Shown one piece after another: positions 1 through 11,700 of a stretch of DNA of 64,000 bases. Numbering within the stretch: the first letter of the stretch is position 1; each line of letters opens with the position of its first letter. The stretch is from Dentipellis sp. KUC8613 (lineage: Eukaryota; Basidiomycota; Agaricomycetes; Russulales; Hericiaceae): positions 519,916 to 583,915 of the forward strand of contig NSJX01000012.1 of NCBI GenBank assembly GCA_002286715.1, read 5' to 3'. The position numbers and the translations under genes are program-made. The notes beneath the pieces were generated by a model. The model had not been told where the DNA came from. It saw nothing but the letters and a program-made list of their open reading frames with translations, and did no database searches.

Positions 1-487
1 CCTTGTCTTCGTCCTTGCCTCTACCGCAGGTCTAGGAGTCCGCTCTTCTATGGTCTTGCGAATTGCGAGTTGCGAGATGCGAGTATTAGAGATAAGCAAT
101 AAGTGCTGTAGCTGGGAACAAATCTAGCGGGTATCGTCTAGAGCACGCCAAAAGCCCAAAATAAATCGTGAAAAACGAGACGGGGGTCCACGGGTGTTAT
201 TGCTGGGACGCAAGCATTGCGGGCGGGGCAGGCGAGAGGGAGGACGTCGAGCACAGTGTCTGTCTGTTACGTGTTGCAGATGCTGGCTCGGGGATGTCAT
301 TCACCGCCGCACAGGCGCGCGGCGATCGGCCAATCAGAGGCGCGAAAAGCAAAAATTGGCGCACGTGTTTATCTCGGGCGGGCGGCCCGGAGGCCGGATA
401 ACAGGCGTCACCAGCGAGATGGTATCGTGTTCGCCAAAGGAGTCGTAGCTTTCAATAATCTACATACCTGTTATCGCTGCTACCGCC
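1..487. other. No gene supported (window edge)
   Basis: No open frame here resembles a protein and no splice-linked model was found. The stretch is presumably the 5' flank of the gene starting at 488, perhaps with the untranslated end of a gene outside the window. Confidence 0.5.
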
Positions 488-742
488 ATGTCGCCCTCGT
501 TCTCCGTCTCATACACCCTGCGCGTGCCAGAGGGAGTGCAAGCACCTGGATTGCAAGCGGAGAAGACGCACCAGTACGAGATAAAAAGCGAGGAGGGATA
601 TGCGAGGTACTACGATGCGCTTAGATCGGCCATCGCGGACGTGAGGGCGAAGACGGGCGACGAGCTGACGGCGTGGAGGGATGCGGTGGGGAACAGGGAG
701 TTGAAGAAGGAGCCGAAGTCGGTGAAGAAGGATGAGGACGAG

Positions 743-776
<34 letters not shown>

Positions 777-781
777 TGTAG
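488..781 (+). CDS. GON7: GON7-like EKC/KEOPS complex subunit
   Basis: A single-exon gene for a 97-residue acidic protein. By resemblance it is the fungal Gon7 subunit of the EKC/KEOPS complex, which makes the t6A modification of ANN-decoding tRNAs and affects telomeres and transcription. Visible features are an N-terminal beta-like stretch (FSVSYTLRVPEG, residues 4-15), a central helical segment, the sequence LTAWRDAVGNRE near residue 60, and a long Asp/Glu tail encoded by a GAGGAC-type repeat. The basidiomycete form shares little with yeast Gon7, so the assignment rests on size, the acidic tail and the 'LTAWRDAVG' type segment. The first ATG gives this product. A small nuclear protein of other function cannot be excluded. 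Confidence 0.62.
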
Positions 782-2021
782 GTGCGCATCTAAGGTTTCG
801 TGCGTATTCAGTAGGTCGTTCTGTTCATGGCCTTGACATCTTGATACTCGATACTCACAACTCATGCATAGGACCCTGCGAACGCCGCTTACACCGCTTG
901 ACCTATCGAGCACGTCGAGTCTCACCCGATCCAGCTGGGATCTGTCGCTCTCGAGCGTGAAAGGCGATAATCGGGCCACTCCTTGGGGGAAGGGCGTCCA
1001 TATATATGGCCAGAGGATTGTCTGCCTGTCGTCGTGTTGTTCAGAGACGATATGCAATTGAGCGCCGACAATGGAGTTGGGCTACCGGAACACCTGACCC
1101 TCAGCGTTCTAGAACATCACAAATTTCATGAATCACTAAGGTGAGACGTTCTACCTCATGTACACAGGCCGCCTTGAGTATTTCTAGCTGTCGTTTTACA
1201 TGGTAAGCGTGCACCGATTCTCTGACGCTGTCTGATTCGATGCCCATTCCTAGATTATGAACGGAGTGCCACAACTAGGCTGTCTACGCAAACGATGCGG
1301 AACAGGCTTCAATTCCTAGGATTCGCCCGTTTAACTGACCATGGTCATCCGAGCACACATTTTCGTCGCAAGCTAATGAACTTGTCCTTGGAATCGGTAT
1401 GATATTCACCTGTCGTGCTGCAGCCCGGTAGGGGATGGACACATTTTCGTCTTTCACAGGCGCTTTGGACAGCGCTTTGAATCACGATGTTTGGAACAGC
1501 ACACCACCATGATGGGCCAGAACGCGACTTTGGCAAAGTCTCTGTGTCCAGTGGTGGATACTCGGGAGTTTTGCTTCCTTCCTTTCAGTGACACGCCCGT
1601 GGAGAATCTACGCAACTACCTTCTTTGTCCTTTCGGAACGCAGTCTATCTTCGTTGTCGACTCCGACTTCATTGTTTGACAGATCCCTTGGAGGTTGGGG
1701 GGTCAATTGTTTCCCTGCGATGTTGAATTCGAAGGAAGAGCTGTGGGACGTCGCGGTACCTGCATACGGATACATCCCCCAAATCAGCCCATCCAATAGA
1801 AAGACAGTAAAAAGGCTCTTTGAACCGACATATTTGCCAAACCTCCATATCAACAAAAGAAAGGCTTTGGAGCCCAATATGCAAAACCTCCCGCTGCATC
1901 GCAGCTAGCAGGACGCGCCCCAAAACGACGCGCCCACACGCGCCCACGCCTGCCCTACACCGCCCTGGTCCGTGCGTGTCGCGCCACCCTTCAAATACCG
2001 CGCGCCCACAGTCCCGTTTCC
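782..2021. other. Intergenic, no gene supported
   Basis: About 1.2 kb between the GON7-like gene and the U2 snRNA. Open frames are short, lack family resemblance and do not join through plausible introns. The last 150 bases should hold the snRNA promoter; no canonical element was recognised with confidence. Confidence 0.5.
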
Positions 2022-2207
2022 TCACCACTCTGGCCTTTTGGCTTAGATCAAGTGTAGTATCTGTTCTTAATAGTTTAACCACTATTATGGGGGCACCGCC
2101 CCCATTATTGGTTATCTAATTTTTGCCGCCCTTGTCCCCTGGGCTCTGCTTGCAACCCGGGGGCGCGATGACCTCGCCGTTGCAGTACTGGCTTGCGTCG
2201 TCGGGGG
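2022..2207 (+). ncRNA. U2: U2 spliceosomal snRNA
   Basis: U2 snRNA pairs with the intron branch point in the spliceosome. The sequence shows the universal 5' domain: GGCCTTTTGGCTTAGATCA from 2032, then GTGTAGTATCTGTTC with the branch-point pairing element GTAGTA at 2054-2059. Next come stem-loop IIa (TAATAG / CTATTA), IIb (TGGGGGC-ACC-GCCCCCA, about 2088-2104), a Sm site AATTTTTG near 2118-2125, stem III (CCCCTGGG pairing with CCCGGGGG) and the stem IV loop TTGCAGTACT near 2180. The order and elements match U2 of fungi and animals. The 5' end is set by counting from GGCC; the 3' end is placed just after stem IV and is approximate (a few bases). It looks functional, with no interruption. Confidence 0.93.
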
Positions 2208-2558
2208 ATCCCTCGCTTTTTTTCTTTTGCCGATGTGTGTTCGCTGTGCGTGTTCGTGCAGCGGGGAGTTGGCAAATGAATTGGTGCGAGGGGTCCTTTG
2301 GTGCTTGTTTTGGGTCGGGTAGATTGATTTGGGTTGATTGGAATGTATGTTGTGCACGATGAATGAATAGCATCAATTCCTATGTTCTTCATATGAGATT
2401 CTGCTGGTTGTGAATATTTGAATGTATGTATGGGGTTGAGAGCTGTTGGCGATAGACCCTGTGTGAGTGGTACCGACATATCATGCTCTCATTGAGGGGT
2501 GGTACAAGAGTGTAGTCGGGGTATTTATTGTATGCACATTTTTATGGTATATTCTACT
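2208..2558. other. U2 3' flank and convergent gene 3' end
   Basis: About 350 bases between the U2 gene and the stop of the minus-strand membrane-protein gene. It is T-rich just after U2 (run of T near 2217-2226). No gene is supported. Confidence 0.5.
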
Positions 2559-4113
2559 TCATTTACAGCTATCATCATCACTATACACACTACTAGCCTC
2601 ACTCCGAGCCTCCACCACATCCACATCCACATCCCTCACCTCCTCCACACGCACCTCCACCGACCGCGACACCGAATGCAGCCTCGGCAGCGGTGGAACC
2701 GACGACCCCGACGGCACAGCAGCCGACGCTTGCGGCACGGGCACGGGCATCTGCACCACCGGGCCCCTCCCGCGCCCCCGCACCCTACCCACGCCCCGCA
2801 CACCCGCGCGATACACGCCCCTCAGCACCCACGCGAGCACGAGCGCGGCGCGGTGGAAGCCATACACGATAAACTGCAGCGTGAAGAGCACGCCGGCGGC
2901 GCACGACATGACGAGCACGGCGGTCGGCCACGCGTCCCACGCGATGAGGAGCAGGAAGAGCACGAGCGTGAGCACGCCCGCGAGCAGCGCGAGCAAAGGC
3001 AGCCGCGAGGTGAGCGCGAAGAAGAAGAACGAGGAGTAGACGTCCACGGCGAGGGTCTGCGGGGTGGGGCGCGTTAGTTCGATTTGTCGGGACGAGGCGA
3101 GAAGGGGAAGGGGAGGGGAGGGAGGACGGGGAGGGGAGAAGAGACGAGGAGATGCACCTGGAACTTCTGCACGTCCGCACCGGTGTAGGCGAAGATGAAC
3201 CATGCGTCCATCGCGAGGCCGATGGCGCACGCGATGGCGGAGAGCGTCACGCAGCGCTTCCCGACACTGTCGACGCTGAACATGGCGTCGGGCGAGAAGC
3301 CAAAGACGGCTGTGTCCAAGCTGTAGGATACGCGGGTGAGCTCAATGCATTGGCTTTAAACGAGACCAGGGATTACTTACGCCGCGACAGCAAGAAGCTA
3401 CGGCGGACCAGACAACGTCGTCAGAATTCATAGGTGCCAAGATAAACGAGGAGACGTACCGAAGCCCCGACATAATACCACTCCGCGATCAGCCTCCCCA
3501 ACACACGCTCGAAATCCGAATCCACGCGCGCCTCGCGCAGCTCACGGTAGTACGTGAACAGGTCGAAGACCGAGCGCCCCGCAGACACCGACGACGCGAT
3601 GGACGCGTTGTCCGGGATGTACGACATCGGCAGGAAGGAGGGGAGCGCGATGCCGAGCGGCGGCCGTGGGTGTCGCGTGTCTCTGCAGACCTCGACTGTA
3701 ACGGAACTAGTCTCATCGTCGGCGCACTCTGACGGCCACGGGTCGAGGTCCAGGTCGAGCGGTTTCCCGTTGTTGTCGGAGGAGCCCTCCCGCTCGCAGT
3801 CGTCGTCCGTGGAGCTGTATTCGGTCGCGGCTTCGTCGTCTGAATCGAGGCAGTAGCCTTTCGGCTTGGGGCGTCGGCGGCGCAGCTTGGTGGGCCGGTC
3901 GTCGACGAGGGTCGATTGGTCGGTGCATTGGTCCCATGGCCGTCGTTCTTCGCTGTGTTCTGATGTTGGTGTCGCTACACTCGAAGAGGGCGCGTCGTCA
4001 GCTGGTGGCGCGTACACAGTGAGTATATGGCTAGGTTTAAATGAGGTGTGCGATCGTACACATGGCACCGTCGGAGTATTGACCATTCGCGTGGTCATCG
4101 TAGTCCTCGACAT
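2559..4113 (-). CDS. Fungal multi-pass membrane protein, function unknown
   Basis: Four exons (4113-3460, 3397-3381, 3320-3158, 3056-2559) join in frame to 443 residues. Residues 1-180 are polar and probably disordered, with acidic Ser/Asp runs and a basic RRRRPKPK patch. About four hydrophobic helices follow: one after 'EWYYVGASLLAVAAL', the segment 'CVTLSAIACAIGLAMDAWFI', and two near 'RLPLLALLAGVLTLVLFLLL' and 'AVLVMSCAAGVLFTLQFIVY'. The C-terminus is basic, then Ser/Asp-rich. The second exon is only 17 nt but is needed to keep the frame. I do not recognise the family. The start is the first ATG of the open frame; an additional upstream exon is possible. Confidence 0.7.
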
Positions 4114-5559
4114 GTATGCGTGTTGAGGACGACGGCGCCCGGAGGCGCACGAGCAGACATGCGTGAGGATTCTGCTTCGAGGAGCCGTTTTTCCGAGTCT
4201 GGTTTGTAGTTGTCGACAGGCGTACGTCTATGTCTACAAAGGGAGCATATATCAGGTCGCGTCCGTGGACCAACGATGGATTCAACAACTCACGAGGTTC
4301 ATCGCCCTGTCTTTTTGCTATCTCGCCGAGAGAGGACGAGGCAGACGCGACGAGGTGCCGCTTCCTCCGGTTCCGAGCCTTATGACTCTGCGATTTATGC
4401 CATACCTTGAATTCGACGCGGCTGCCTTCGTGTACTTGTTCACTGCTCAATTCGTAGTCATATTAGCTTCCGTCAACGACTCCTAGAAAGGGTTGCGATT
4501 TGAGGTACACACAGGATAAGAGGCTGCTTTAGGTTCGGGTTCTGCCCGTCTACTCCGAGGACGACTTCGTGAGAATGGTGCTCGTCGATGTCGATGGTTA
4601 CTATGGGGCGCCAGACTTTCTCAGACCGCAAGGATCGGAAGTTCTGTGAACGGAGTACTGCACAGTGTCGTCGATGAGCATTGCGTCGCGCGTGCGGTGA
4701 CGACGGACTGCAAGGAAAGCTAACCTAGAAAGTGCCAAGCTCTACGTACGAGTCGTCAGTATCTGTCACGACGACGTGAACACATTGCTACGCACCGAGT
4801 GTTGTCGGATGCAGGTGAACGAGTCATAAAATCCGTGAGCGGTGAGAAATAACGGTGCTTGAAGAGAGCAGCAGTGGAATCAGAGGGACATAGTCTGGAC
4901 GAAAGCTCGACAGGCGCCTAGTCAACTAAACGTTTATAGCCTTCGGTGCCTTCTGATGTCGTCTGCACTGCCCGATGGCGACTAGACGCCCATCCCTCCT
5001 GGCGATCTGTCAAGCAAAAAGCTGGCGTGGAGATTTGCTGTCGAAGGAAGATGGATTGTGTTTTAGAAGGACGAAGATGGTATGTAGATTCTCCATGAGC
5101 GTGTGAGGCATCAAGGCAAGGCAGGACGTCGACGCACCGAGGAAGGGAACCTGTTCTCAAAACGGAAATATGTGGGGTAAACGCCGACGGCACAGCAGTG
5201 ACGACTCGGACTCGATGTTAGCTCGCTTCAAGATCGTCAAGGCTGCGCTGTTCCTCACAGCTGTGAACAGCTTTATACGTCCTTCTATACCCAAGCTGTG
5301 ACCCCACCAGCTTCAGGGAAAATTATACCTGCTGCTGACCGTCGGGAGTCGAAGAAACCGTCATAGTCTATCTGAAGTCCTCGTGACGCATCGCGCACCG
5401 GAGCTCGGCCAACCACCTCCCATCCGGATCTTGGCCCGTGCCAGGTTCCTTCTGTCAACGACCGCGAGCCCTCTTTTATTTCTTCCCTGTCGTTGAAGTG
5501 CACGTCTGCAAACTCTGGCCCTTGCGCTGCAGAAACTCTTCCGCGCGTAACTCACAACT
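4114..5559. other. Intergenic, no gene supported
   Basis: About 1.45 kb between divergent genes (membrane protein on the minus strand, MCCA on the plus strand). It should hold both promoters. No reading frame joins into a convincing protein and no RNA gene was recognised. Confidence 0.5.
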
Positions 5560-8500
5560 ATGATTCCTTCTCGTCAGTCTGCAGCGGCCGGAGCTCGCGC
5601 GCTGCGTCGCGTTGCACCAGTCCCTGCACGCGTCACGTCCTCCGTTTTCGCATTGACGGCGTCGACAGCGCCCAAGCAGAACTCGAAACGCCGTGTAGGG
5701 TCGCATGCGACGCAGCAGGACGTATTGGGCTCCAAAGTGCGGGGATTTGCGACTGCCGCTGGTAAGTCGCCGTCTCTATAAATTATGCGAAATGTTGACG
5801 TTGTATGCGCGTCATAGCGTCTCCATCTTCCCCTCTGCCTCCGCGGAAACCGCATTTTGACAAGATCCTCATCGCGAATCGGTGGGTCCGATACTCTCGC
5901 TTTCCGTATCTTTGCCTAATGCGAAGATGTCAGTGGAGAAATCGCATGTCGCGTCATCCGGACGGCGAAGAAGCTCGGGATCAAGACCGTCGCAGTGTAC
6001 AGCGAGGTCGATGCCGATTCTCTGCACGTTCAGTTGGTATGGACGTGCATATACCCCGTGAAATACGAGATTCTGATTCTGCGGGCCTTGTAGGCGGACG
6101 AGGCTTATTGCATCGGACCTGCTGCGTCTTCGGAGAGTTATGTGAGTGGATATATGCGGCATGATGTTCGTCGTGTATGCTGAACTCTCGCGTTTTTAGC
6201 TTCGAATGGACAAGATCATCGAGGTCTGCCATAGAAGCGGCGCTCAGGTGTGCAGAATCTCCCAGTTCAATGCGTCTGATTTTAAATCCTTGTTTCTTTA
6301 GGCTGTTCACCCTGGGTATGTTGTTTGACGCGTTCATCGAGCGAAGGAAGCGTATAACGAGGCATCTCAATAGCTACGGCTTCCTGAGCGAGAACGCCAA
6401 GTTCTCCGAGCAACTCGCGAAAGAAGGCATCGTGTTCATCGGTCCGCCCGCAAGTGCGATAGTCAGTATGGGCTCGAAGAGGTCTGTTTCAAACTTTCAT
6501 GCATATATACGCTGCAATATTCACATTTCGATTATTTGTAGCGAATCGAAGACGATCATGTCTGGTAAGACATCATCGTGAACTTGGACCATTCCTCCGT
6601 GCTCTGACACCGCAGCTTTCCCCAGCTGCCGGTGTACCCTGCGTCCCCGGATATCACGGAGCCAATCAAGATCCACAATACCTCTTCCAAGAAGCCGAAA
6701 AAATTGGTCCCTCCCACTCCCAATTTTGTGATTCTTCGTCCTGATAACTAGTTCCAGGTTTCCCGGTGCTCATCAAAGCAGTCCACGGCGGCGGCGGGAA
6801 GGGCATGCGCACGGTGCACGAGCCCGCCGCCTTCTTCGACGCGCTCGAGTCCGCGCAGCGCGAGTCGCTGAAGGGCTTCGGCGACGCGACGGTGCTCGTC
6901 GAGAAGTTCATCGAGCGCCCGCGGCACGTCGAGGTGCAGGTGTTTGCGGACCAGCGCGGCGAGACGGTCAGCTTGTGGGAGCGCGACTGCTCGGTGCAGA
7001 GGAGGAATCAGAAGATCATCGAGGAGGTATGTTGTGGTTCGTTCCTTGCATTGGTTTTGACTTGGTGGCTTATGGTGTGATGTAGGCTCCTGCGCCGGGG
7101 CTGTCGCCAGAGTTGAGGGCGGATTTGAGCGCGAAGGCTGTCGCGGCGGCGAAGGCGGTGAACTACGTCGGCGCTGGGACTGTCGAATTTATTTTCGACA
7201 ATGACACTTCACAGTTCTACTTCATGGAGATGTATGTGTTTCTTTCACGCTGCACACGGCAGAACTGATGTTTTCTGCATTATGTAGGAACACCCGCTTG
7301 CAAGTCGAACATCCTGTTACCGAGATGGTGACTGGACTCGACCTGGTCGAATGGCAGCTCGAGGTAAAGTATTTTTTTTCTCAAAGGCGATATTCCTCTA
7401 ATCCTGCTGTTCACGCAGGTTGCCGCAGGGAACCCTCTCCCTCTCTCCCAATCCCGCATCCCCCTCGTCGGCCACGCCTTCGAAGCCCGCATATACGCCG
7501 AAAACCCGCGCAACGACTTCCTCCCGGACTCCGGACCCCTCCTCTACCTCTCCACCCCACAACCTACACACACGTTCGCGCCGACGCTCCCACCCTTGCC
7601 TCCCAGCTCATCAGACCTCCCGAGTGTCGCCGCGCTGACGCCGTCGCTCGTGAGCGCGACGCGCGTCGCGCCGTCCGTGCGCCTCGAGCAGGGCTTCACG
7701 CAGGGCGCGCAGATCGGCGTATTCTATGATCCCATGATCGCGAAGCTTGTCGTGCATGCGGAGGACCGCACGGAGGCGCTGAGGGTGCTGCGGAAGGCGC
7801 TGGAGGAGTACAAGGTCGTCGGTGTGTCGACGAACATCGAGTTTTTGAGGTCCTTGGCAGGTCATCAGGCGTTTATCGATGGCGAGGTCGAGACTGGGTT
7901 CATTCCCGTAGGCCTTTCTTCGCCCAATTTCTGTATCCTAAGGTGCTAATTGCGAACTGTTTCTTCAGAAACATCATGACCAGCTCTTCCCGCCCGCACC
8001 CGCACCCTCCCCCGAGCTCCTCGCCCAAGCCGCCCTCTTCACCGTCCTCCACTCGCACCCACACCCCACCTCGCCCAAAACCATCACCCCCTGGACCTCG
8101 CTCCCCTCACGCCGCTTCGGCGGGGACACCTACGACCGCACCCTCACCTTCCAAACCGACCCGCCCTCGCCCTCGGACACACCCTACACCGTGCACGTCA
8201 AGTCCTCGCCCGACGGCACCTTCGACGTGTCCGTGCACCTTGCCAACGCACCTATACACGCCTTCACGAGCGTGTCCGCGCACCTCGCGTCGCCCACGGA
8301 GCTCGCAGCGACGCTCGACGCCGCGCGCGTGCGCACGACGATCGTCGCGCAGCGCCCGCCGCCCGGCGTGCCCGCGTCCGCGGCGCCGGGGACGATGGAG
8401 CGCCTGCACGTCTTCGCGGGCGGGCGCCGCACGACGCTCGTGCGCCCGACGCCCGGGTGGCTGCGCGCGCTCGGCGGGGACGTGCTCGGCGCGGCGAGGG

Positions 8501-8733
8501 GCGCGCTGAAGGCGCCCATGCCGAGCGTCGTGGTGGATGTGCGAGTGAAACTTGGGGAGCGGGTCGAACGGGGTCAGGTGGTCGTCGTGCTGGAGAGCAT
8601 GAAGACGGAGACGGTGTTGCGGGCCGAGGTGGCGGGCATGGTTGGGGCTGTGGGGTGTGTGAAGGGGGAGATGGTGGAGGAGGGGAGAGAGCTTGTTGAT
8701 ATTGTTGAGGAGGTGGAGGAGGGGAAGGTGTGA
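5560..8733 (+). CDS. MCCA: 3-methylcrotonyl-CoA carboxylase alpha (biotin) subunit, mitochondrial
   Basis: The biotin-bearing subunit of methylcrotonyl-CoA carboxylase, in mitochondrial leucine breakdown. Fourteen exons: 5560-5761, 5818-5881, 5934-6036, 6094-6141, 6200-6247, 6302-6315, 6374-6481, 6542-6564, 6626-6706, 6758-7026, 7086-7231, 7288-7363, 7419-7907, 7969-8733; 811 residues. The first 65 residues are Arg/Ser/Ala-rich, typical of a mitochondrial presequence. The biotin-carboxylase domain follows: [33 protein letters not shown], the ATP-grasp loop HGGGGKGM near residue 240, [13 protein letters not shown] and [13 protein letters not shown]. The C-terminal biotinyl domain carries ESMKTE with the acceptor lysine at 769. 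There is no pyruvate carboxylase transferase domain, which excludes PYC. Exon 6 is only 14 nt. Confidence 0.93.
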
Positions 8734-11700
8734 GGATTTGGGTTGGGCTGGTTGGTTGATGGCTGGTATGAAGGATCTCTGAATGCAGGAGCAATGTACA
8801 CTAAATCAAGGAAGTGAGCTGAAACTTTTATTTTCATTTTGTGTAAGGTATAGGCTCAAAGCAAGTTGAAGGATATTTGCACTACTTTGTTTATCTGCTG
8901 AGTTTTCTTGATGGAATATTTTCTTCTATGCTTCAAGTTTGAGAGAAGATAAAGGGCCACTCAATCTCAGTGTAGTGCAGCAAAAGCCTTCCGGTAGTTG
9001 AGCTAATCTATACAATTGTATACTATGATTCAGTATTCTTTATATCTTCTCTTTCATGGGTATCTCCTGAGACAGTTCAAGTCTTGTCCTAGCAAAGTCA
9101 GTAATTACACAAGACACAAGAAGTGAAATCAACACAATGGATAAATATATAACTAAAATCATACAAATGGCTGTTTAATGTACTTTTAGAAAGAAATCCA
9201 AACAAGATTATGTCTAAGATGAGAAAATATATAGAAGTGGATATGCAAGTATAGTATTCAAAAATCCAATGTATAAGTAGAGCATCTAATCAGCAAGGGT
9301 AGCATTTTGCCACATTTGAAACTGTGCTTTCCTAATCTCTCTTCCAAGAGCAATCCCTAGTGGTAGAGGGACTGCATTCCCTATCTGTCTGTGCATCTAT
9401 ATCCAGCAAATATTCAGCTGGTATGCTTTATGTAAACCGGAAGTGAACTCACTGTCAGAACTTTGTTATTTTCAGAATGAAAGACAAAGTGATCTGGGAA
9501 TCCTTGAGATCTTGCCAGTTCTCTGACAGTGACAGTCCTATGACACTGCAACCAGATAAACAAATCAGAGTACATTTGAATCCTAAAACACCTACATAGG
9601 GATTAAGAACTTTGCTCTGCTTGGCAGTGGGCTCCATATTGGTGACAGTAGTCTGAAAATATCCATCCTTGTCTATCCTTCCATAAAGTCCTGGCAGACA
9701 ACAATGAGCCAAATACAAAAAAAAAGAGAAAAGACCATACCTGGCCTGAAGCCTTGTCTTGCAACAGCTGAGTTGGGGTCAGAAAATTGCCATTCCCAGA
9801 GCTCCTTCTTCAAATCTAAACACAGAAAATTCAGCTCAGAATAATCTGATATATAAATATCATACCTCTATAATCAGCCCCTGCAACAAGAGGGATATTG
9901 AGAACCCTATGATGAGAGGTTAGACTCTATCCTGAAGACCAATCTAACAACAATCTCACCTCTCTACTGTAGTAGGCTTCAAGGTCCTTGTAAAATGCTG
10001 AATATTGGGTGTTGGCCTCTCCCTACAGAAGTGCTGGAAGGTAGTGAGAGGAGGGGTGTGATACTGGGGAACACCCTGAATACCAATCCAAGGCTTGGTT
10101 TGGTCACATTCCAACTGCACAGCCTGAGACACCCTCCTGACTTGCACAGCATGGCTCAACCCAGCTTGTGAGAAGGGTTTAGGGTGTTTCCTATATAAAC
10201 TCAGCAACTATGCCTACAAGAAAAGGTGCAACATACCAGTGAAATCTAGGAAGGTCCGATATAGCACTATCCACAGTGACAGCTTGAAAGGGAGCTATGC
10301 CCCTTTCTGTAGAGATGGGCCTGACAGGGTGTTTGCTGCTAGTGAACCTGATAGCCAGCTTGTTGGCATCAGGGAAATCATGAGTGGGAGCTGGGAATTC
10401 TGGGAGAATATAGCTCCTCTTTGCTGCTATCATGAAGAACCTGACCCGAGTCTGAGGGGTGCCATAGTGGGCCCCTTGTAGCAGGGCACAGTGGACCTGG
10501 TAACTGGACCTCCTTGAACAACTGACAAAGAAATTGCAAAAGAAGAGGGACTGACTTCATGGCCAGTAAAGCCCTGTATACAAATTTCAGGCCTCCCATA
10601 GTGATTCCACCTTCAGTCCGATACTGGTCCTTTTGTACTGAGTTGAGATTGAAGGAGAGGAACCCCTTCACATTCTCAAAGACACAGTAATTGGGCCTCA
10701 TGATGTCCACCCAGGAGAGCAAATTCAGGATTAGATTGCTCTTCCTGTCATTTGCCTTCTGGAACATATTTAGGCCTGAATGAGGTTGACTAGAAACCTG
10801 TGAATAATGCTAGACATATCCAGAAAAGGCACCTTACCAGGGAAAACCAGCAATCATGATGTCCACAGCATCCAGTGAGGGAGGAGGACCCAGCTTTGTA
10901 ACATCATCATAAAGCTGAGTAGGAGTCTCAGCCCGACTCAGGTGGCCTTTCTGTGACTTGATAGTATACTGAAGAACAGTGTTTGCACACTGATTATAGA
11001 CAACAGTATCTGGCATATTGGCTCTACAAAGAAGCATAAGAAAAAGGGAAGTTAAATAATAGATTTACTCACTTGAGAGTTATGGCTGCACTTGGAGAAA
11101 TCTCAATGGCATGTGTGGTCTTCATGCCCCCAGCCATCTCCATTCCCAGACCAAAGGCCCCCACCCCAGCAAAAGGATCAAATATCCTCATTGGAGGACC
11201 CCCAGCAAACATCTCCCACTGAGCCTGCTTCAACTGCATGTCATTGAAGCAGGTCTCACATATGGGTAGCTGAAGACTGGTGGCAGCTCTCCTCAAGTCC
11301 CACCTTGCAGGTGACAGGGTTGGGAAGTGATACTTCAGATAGAAGTGATCTGTGTTGTTGCTACACCAGTAGTCCCTGCTGGGGATGCTGTCAAAGTGGG
11401 CAACATAACAGACCCGGAGGAGGTCCTGCATCTGCACTGTTTTAGTTTCATCTGTGAGAAACAGATGCCTCTACTCTCTATTAGCAAGATACTGATCTGA
11501 CAATGCATCTGCTTACCTCATCCCTTTCCTGATTTGGTGGCAGGATTGAAGCAAGGCTTGTAAAGAGCCCTAGTAAGCGGATCTTCAGTGGGACATTGGT
11601 GGATGCCTTCTTAGGGATGGCAATGCTGGTTATTTGTGCAATATGGCAGGGCCCATCACTTGATGATTTTACAAAGACAAAATCATCATTGTGATAATTA

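Noticed and set aside
2077..2113. Hairpin with GGGGGC arms as a transcription terminator or MITE
   Set aside because: It is stem II of the U2 snRNA, explained by the flanking universal U2 elements.
5560..8733. Identification as pyruvate or propionyl-CoA carboxylase
   Set aside because: There is no carboxyltransferase/PYC domain and the length and domain order fit the methylcrotonyl enzyme better.
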